Origin: Pseudomonadota bacterium
GTDB lineage: Bacteria; Myxococcota_A; UBA796; SXON01
Assembly: GCA_030685065.1 (NCBI GenBank)
Contig: JAUXQH010000175.1
Location: forward strand, 62,001-126,000
Length of the DNA: 64,000 nucleotides
Direction of reading: 5' to 3'
Every line of letters starts with the position of its first letter. Positions within the stretch are counted from its first letter, which is position 1. The translations under genes and the position numbers were made by a program. Under the pieces are notes generated by a model that worked only from the letters and a program-made list of their open reading frames with translations, was not told the origin of the DNA and made no database searches. Positions 60,039-64,000 of the stretch are shown here, piece after piece.

Positions 60039-62597
60039 AGTGGCGGTGACGGCGGGCCCGGTGTCGTCCCCGAGGATGTAGAGATCGCGCTGGGTCCGAA
60101 GCCCGGCGCGGTCCTCGGCGACGATCACGTAGTGGTTGGTGCCCGCGACGATCGGCACGACGAGGTCGAGCTCGGTGCGACGCCCCGTGGTGGCGCGCCA
60201 AGCCATCTTCTCCCGATCGTGGTCCAAGGTGGGCGTGGTGCGGACCCGGTTCATCGTCTCCGGACCCGCGTAGACCACCATGTGGTCGAGTCCGCGGTCA
60301 TCGCTCGCGCGGATGCGGAGGCGCGTGGAGCCGACGGGCAGCACGGTCGGCAGGTCCGCGCCCTCGAGGCTCTCTACCGTCAGGCTGGGGGACTCGAGGC
60401 GAAGGGGCGCGCCGTTGCGCTGGAGCTGGAGATCCCACGTCGTGAGGCGTTTACCCTCGCCGGTGACCGTGACGTCGAGGGGGAGGATGTCCCCACGCCA
60501 GGTCGAGCTGACGCGGAGGCGGAGCTCGAGGCGCGCGGTGCTGTGGGCGGCGGCCGAGACCGAGTCGCTCACCGCGTCGACGAGCTCGATGCCCTCCACG
60601 TTCGGGAACGCGACGCGCGCCTCGAGCGCGGAGAGGAGCCGGTCGCTTCGATTCTCCACGTCGAGCGCGATGCGGAGCTCGTTCGCGGTGCCGGTGGGGA
60701 GGGCGCGTGCCGTCACCGCGATGACGGGGAGCGGCTCTCCCACGGTGGTGATCGCGTGGGGGAGGAGCGTGCGCGACGCGATGCCGTCGGCTTCGAGCGT
60801 GACGCCCACGCGGTCGGTGCGGGTGGAGAGGCCCCGATCGAGCGAGACGGTGACGGTGCCCGCGCGGGATTCCCCGCGCTCCAGGCGGCCCAGCGGGAGC
60901 ACCAGGTCATCCCAGGCCGGGTTGACCGACTCGAGCCGCAAGGCAGCCCGGTACAGCGTGGGCCCGCGATTGGTGACCGTGGCGACGAGCTGCGTGGTCT
61001 GGCCCGCCGCGGGCTGGGTGGAGAGGCTCCAACGCACCTCGACGACCGGGTCACCGTCGGGCGGCGCGGGCGCCGCGCTCCAGTCGATCCCGCGCTGCTT
61101 GAAGGCGGCGGCCACCTTCACGTCCTCCGCCGCGGCGAGGCTGGACTCGAGCCCCCGCGCGGACGCGAGCAGCTCCTGACGCGTGGGCCCGGAGGCGGCG
61201 GACACCACCGCGGCGGCGACCTCGAGGGCGCGGTCCTCCTCTCCCGACGCGTGCCGCAGGATGGGGGTGCCGGGCCGGAAACGCCGGCGCTCGCGCACGG
61301 GGGAGGGGTACCAGGCGCCGCCCTCGTCGAAGCGCACGGCCTCGAGCGCGATGTCGGGCACCAGCCCGATGTCCGCGACGTGGGTGCCCCCTTCGAGCAG
61401 GTATTCGGCCACCGTGAGCTTCAGCTTGATCGCGGGGTCGAGCTGATAGACCTTCTGCACGGTGCCCTTTCCGAACGAAGTGGCGCCGATCAGGATGGCG
61501 CGGTCGAGCCGCGCGAGCGCCCCCGCCAGGATCTCCGAGCCCGAGGCGGTCGCGTGGTCCATGAGGACGGCGATCGGCATCGTGTGCCCGGGGCTCTCGG
61601 GGTGGGCGTCGAGCCGCGGCACCAGCCCGGGTACCGGCGCCCCTCCGCGTCCGACCGTGCTCACGATGAGTCCGGCTTGGAGGAACGTGTCGGCCGCCTG
61701 TGCCGATTGCAGGAGGGACCCCCCGGTGTTCCCGCGGAGGTCGATGATGAGCCCCTGCTGGAGCCCGCCGTTCGCCGCGAGCTCCGACAGCGCCTCGGCG
61801 AGGTAGGTGCGGGTCTGCTCGGAGAAGTGCGCGATGGTGACGACGCCGACGCCGCCCGGACCCCGCGAGGCCTCCACGTTGCGGATCGTCAGCTCCTCAC
61901 GCCGCAGCACGAGCGTGACCCGCGCCGCGCCGCGGAGCACCGCGAGCGTGACCGTCGTCCCGACGGCGCCCCGGATGCGATCCGTCGCGTCCCCCGGGAC
62001 CATGCCGACGGTCGAGACCCCGTCGATGGTGAGGAGGCGATCCGCGGGGCGGAGCCCGCCGCGCGCCGCCGGCCCGCCCTCCACCAGGTCACGGACGAAC
62101 AGGCCGTCATCGTCGACGCTGATCGTGGCGCCCACCCCGGAGAGCGTGCCCGAGAGGCGCTCGTCGAAGCGCTCCAGCCCCGCGGCGTGGAGCACCACCG
62201 AGTGGCGATCGAGCGATTTGACGGCGCCGCGCAGGATCTCGACGCGAAGATCGATCTCGGGGTCGATGGGACGTTCCGCGCTTCGGACGGCGTCTTCGAG
62301 CTTCGCGAGCGCGGGTCCGAGCTGCCCGCGGTCGAGCGTGACCGTGGCCTTCCAGTCCCCGTGGCCGTCCCGCAGGGAGACCACGCCCCCCGACGTGTCG
62401 GTGAGCAGCCACTCGATCCGCGTCTCGAGGTGATCCGCGGCCCCGGCCAACATCTGGTCCGGGGTCAGGGTCTCCGGGCGCAGGTAGTGCGCGTCGATGA
62501 GCTGCAGCGCTCGATCGTAGAGGGCCTGATCCCCGGCGAGCGCGCTCGGGACGAGGCTCCGGAGGAGGAAGGGTAAGAGGGCGAGGAGCGGCAGCAT
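60030..62597 (-). CDS. S41 (C-terminal-processing) peptidase with PDZ and C-terminal beta domains
   Basis: 855 residues. Signal or anchor MLPLLALLPFLLRSLVPSAL; an N-terminal helical part; PDZ at about 150-232 (GVGATISVDDDGLFVRDLVE, GGLRPADRLLTIDGVS); S41 protease at about 245-420 with Ser352 (DHATASGSE) and Lys377 (ATSFGKGTVQ), 25 apart as in CtpA; then about 400 extra residues with CARDB/NEW3-like beta modules (QTTQLVATVTNRGPTLYRAA, ELRIALDVENRSDRLLSALE). Likely a periplasmic or surface processing protease whose tail binds substrate or envelope. ATG at 62595-62597; a GTG one codon earlier is possible. Divergent from larB. Confidence 0.87.
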   Translation of the reverse strand: MLPLLALLPFLLRSLVPSALAGDQALYDRALQLIDAHYLRPETLTPDQMLAGAADHLETRIEWLLTDTSGGVVSLRDGHGDWKATVTLDRGQLGPALAKLEDAVRSAERPIDPEIDLRVEILRGAVKSLDRHSVVLHAAGLERFDERLSGTLSGVGATISVDDDGLFVRDLVEGGPAARGGLRPADRLLTIDGVSTVGMVPGDATDRIRGAVGTTVTLAVLRGAARVTLVLRREELTIRNVEASRGPGGVGVVTIAHFSEQTRTYLAEALSELAANGGLQQGLIIDLRGNTGGSLLQSAQAADTFLQAGLIVSTVGRGGAPVPGLVPRLDAHPESPGHTMPIAVLMDHATASGSEILAGALARLDRAILIGATSFGKGTVQKVYQLDPAIKLKLTVAEYLLEGGTHVADIGLVPDIALEAVRFDEGGAWYPSPVRERRRFRPGTPILRHASGEEDRALEVAAAVVSAASGPTRQELLASARGLESSLAAAEDVKVAAAFKQRGIDWSAAPAPPDGDPVVEVRWSLSTQPAAGQTTQLVATVTNRGPTLYRAALRLESVNPAWDDLVLPLGRLERGESRAGTVTVSLDRGLSTRTDRVGVTLEADGIASRTLLPHAITTVGEPLPVIAVTARALPTGTANELRIALDVENRSDRLLSALEARVAFPNVEGIELVDAVSDSVSAAAHSTARLELRLRVSSTWRGDILPLDVTVTGEGKRLTTWDLQLQRNGAPLRLESPSLTVESLEGADLPTVLPVGSTRLRIRASDDRGLDHMVVYAGPETMNRVRTTPTLDHDREKMAWRATTGRRTELDLVVPIVAGTNHYVIVAEDRAGLRTQRDLYILGDDTGPAVTATPD

Positions 62598-62636
62598 CAC
62601 GCGACACACAGGGTATATGACGCCGAGGGGATTGCC

Positions 62637-63398
62637 GTGGACCGCGTGGCTGTACTCGAGCTCTTGGACGCCGTTCGTGACGGGCGGACCGACGTCGGGG
62701 TCGCCATCGAGCGTCTCTCGGTCGCCGCGGTCACGCTCACCTATGCCACCGTCGACGTGCATCGGGCCCTGCGCACCGGCGTTCCCGAGGTGATCTACGG
62801 CGCGGGCAAGACGGGGCCGCAGATCGCCGGGATCCTCGAGGCGCTGCACTGCCGCGGGCAGGACGGCCTGGTCACCCGCATCGAGGCCCACAAGGCCGCC
62901 GAGGTGATCGCGAGCCTCCCGCTCGCCGCGTTCGTGTGGTCCTCCGACGCCCGCGTGCTCCTGTCGCGCGTCGGCGAGGTCCCCGAGCTCGTGGGCAGCA
63001 TCGCCGTCGTGAGCGCCGGGACCAGCGATCACTCGGTCGCGGAAGAGGCCGCCGTGGTCGCCGAGGCGCTGGGGAACAACGTGGTCCGCATCACGGACGT
63101 CGGCGTGGCGGGCATCCACCGCGTCCTCGCCCAGATCGATCTGCTGCGGACCATGCGCGTCATCATCGTGGTGGCGGGGATGGACGGCGCGCTGCCCGGG
63201 GTCGTCGCGGGGCTGGTGCGCGTGCCCGTCATCGCGGTGCCGACGAGCGTGGGCTACGGCGCGAGCTTCGGCGGCGTCGCGGCGCTGCTGACCATGCTCA
63301 ACGCGTGCTCCCCGGGCGTCACCGTGGTCAACATCGACAACGGCTTCGGCGCCGCCTACCAGGCCTCGCTCATCAACCAGCTCGATCGGGTGCGGTAG
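62637..63398 (+). CDS. larB: Pyridinium-3,5-biscarboxylic acid mononucleotide synthase LarB
   Basis: 253 residues. LarB carboxylates nicotinic acid adenine dinucleotide and cleaves its phosphoanhydride, the first step to the nickel-pincer cofactor. The C-terminal AIR-carboxylase (PurE)-like domain is clear: VPEVIYGAGKTGPQIAGILE, VSAGTSDHSVAEEAAVVAEA, VVAGMDGALPGVVAGLVRVP, IAVPTSVGYGASFGGVAALL, and the Cys-containing NACSPGVTVVNIDNGFGAAY. GTG start with GAGGGG 7 bases upstream. Abuts larC. Confidence 0.95.
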   Translation: MDRVAVLELLDAVRDGRTDVGVAIERLSVAAVTLTYATVDVHRALRTGVPEVIYGAGKTGPQIAGILEALHCRGQDGLVTRIEAHKAAEVIASLPLAAFVWSSDARVLLSRVGEVPELVGSIAVVSAGTSDHSVAEEAAVVAEALGNNVVRITDVGVAGIHRVLAQIDLLRTMRVIIVVAGMDGALPGVVAGLVRVPVIAVPTSVGYGASFGGVAALLTMLNACSPGVTVVNIDNGFGAAYQASLINQLDRVR

Positions 63399-64000
63399 GT
63401 GGGGCGCGTCTTGTTCCTCGACTGCTTCGCGGGCATCGCCGGAGACATGACGGTGGCCGCGCTGATCCACGCCGGCGCACCGCTCTCGGACGTGCTCGCC
63501 GAGGTGCGCGCGCTCCCCGTGTGGGGATGGGACGCACGGGTCGAGCGGGTGCACCGGGGCGCCTACGCGGCCACACGCTTCGTGGTGGAGCCGACGGGCG
63601 CGCCCGCGGGGGAGGCGGAGACAGGGAGCGGGCACGATCACGGGCATTCCCATCAGCATGCTCACGGGCACGATCACGGCCACGGTCACGGGTCTGTCGC
63701 GGACTCGAACGCCGGCTCCGCCGTCGACCCCTGGGCGGGGCAACCTCCGCGTACGTGGCGGACCATCCGCCGGATGTTGGAGCAGGCGCGGTTGCGGCCC
63801 CGTGTGCGCACGCGCTCGCTCGCGACGTTCGCGGTGCTCGCCGAGGCCGAGGCCCGGGTGCACGGCACCCCGGTGGACGACGTGGCGTTCCACGAGGTCG
63901 GCGCGGTCGACTCGATCGTGGACATCGTGGCCGCGTGCGCCGCGATGGAGTGCCTCGACGTCGACACCATCGTCGCCTCCCCGCTGCCGATGGGCCACGG
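63399..64000 (+). CDS. larC: Nickel-pincer cofactor biosynthesis protein LarC, 5' part
   Basis: The first ~200 residues; the gene runs off the window. It starts at GTG directly after the larB TAG. VLFLDCFAGIAGDMTVAALI is the LarC N-terminal signature; HEVGAVDSIVDIVAACAAME and ASPLPMGHG follow as in the family. A His-rich insertion at about residues 78-98 (GHDHGHSHQHAHGHDHGHGH) suits nickel storage. LarC inserts nickel into the bis-thiocarboxylated pincer using CTP. larE and larA are not visible in the window. Confidence 0.94.
   Translation, partial: MGRVLFLDCFAGIAGDMTVAALIHAGAPLSDVLAEVRALPVWGWDARVERVHRGAYAATRFVVEPTGAPAGEAETGSGHDHGHSHQHAHGHDHGHGHGSVADSNAGSAVDPWAGQPPRTWRTIRRMLEQARLRPRVRTRSLATFAVLAEAEARVHGTPVDDVAFHEVGAVDSIVDIVAACAAMECLDVDTIVASPLPMGH

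Overview
The window is high-GC bacterial DNA with strongly GC-ending codons, densely packed with genes. It reads as a chromosome segment of a Myxococcota (former Deltaproteobacteria) member. The strongest evidence is an adventurous-gliding locus (gltA-E, gltG, cglE, cglF homologues), backed by MopE-type metal-binding repeats, HAF and RCC1-like repeat proteins, many lipoproteins with Asp/Thr-rich linkers, a TatT-type lipoprotein, and an alpha-2-macroglobulin/PbpC pair. No insertion sequence, prophage or CRISPR array was seen.

Layout. 1-3.6 kb: a broken PIN toxin with an intact AbrB-type antitoxin, a MATE transporter and an amidase. 3.7-9.5 kb: an RCC1-like lipoprotein and a divergent SGNH-hydrolase lipoprotein, nadB, a HAF-repeat protein, and a small protein built from VVVEET repeats. 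9.5-15 kb: two tandem superoxide dismutases (one with a twin-arginine signal), then TolC-like, lipoprotein, pyrE, alpha/beta-hydrolase and TatT-like genes, the last four overlapping. 15-21.4 kb: guaB, a von Willebrand A lipoprotein pair, scoAB, and a lone rplC. 21.5-36.3 kb: an ASH-domain lipoprotein followed by the gliding locus, all on the minus strand. 36.5-41.9 kb: a chain of exbB, exbD, tonB, a TonB-dependent receptor and a lipoprotein whose starts and stops overlap. 42-50.5 kb: tRNA-Cys, pbpC and a very large alpha-2-macroglobulin. 50.6-59.9 kb (plus strand): two glycosyltransferases, a bifunctional penicillin-binding protein, a lipoprotein, a prenyl synthase, tlyA and a MopE-like lipoprotein. 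60-64 kb: an S41 protease, then divergent larB and the 5' part of larC.

How the parts work together. GltA/GltB are outer-membrane barrels, GltC/GltD/GltE periplasmic or lipoprotein TPR partners, and GltG with its paralogue are inner-membrane arms with periplasmic TonB-like ends; in Myxococcus these form the trans-envelope gliding/focal-adhesion machine. Its usual AglRQS motor and GltF/H/I/J/K are not in this window. Just upstream on the same strand lies an ExbB-ExbD-TonB module feeding a receptor that itself carries an N-terminal TonB-C-like domain. PbpC, alpha-2-macroglobulin, the second PBP and the glycosyltransferases make the 42-56 kb stretch an envelope biogenesis and defence region. LarB/LarC make the nickel-pincer cofactor of lactate racemase-type enzymes.

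Limits: all identifications come from reading motifs and overall resemblance; no database search was run. Start codons were chosen from ribosome-binding sites, overlaps and family N-termini, and several are GTG, TTG or CTG.
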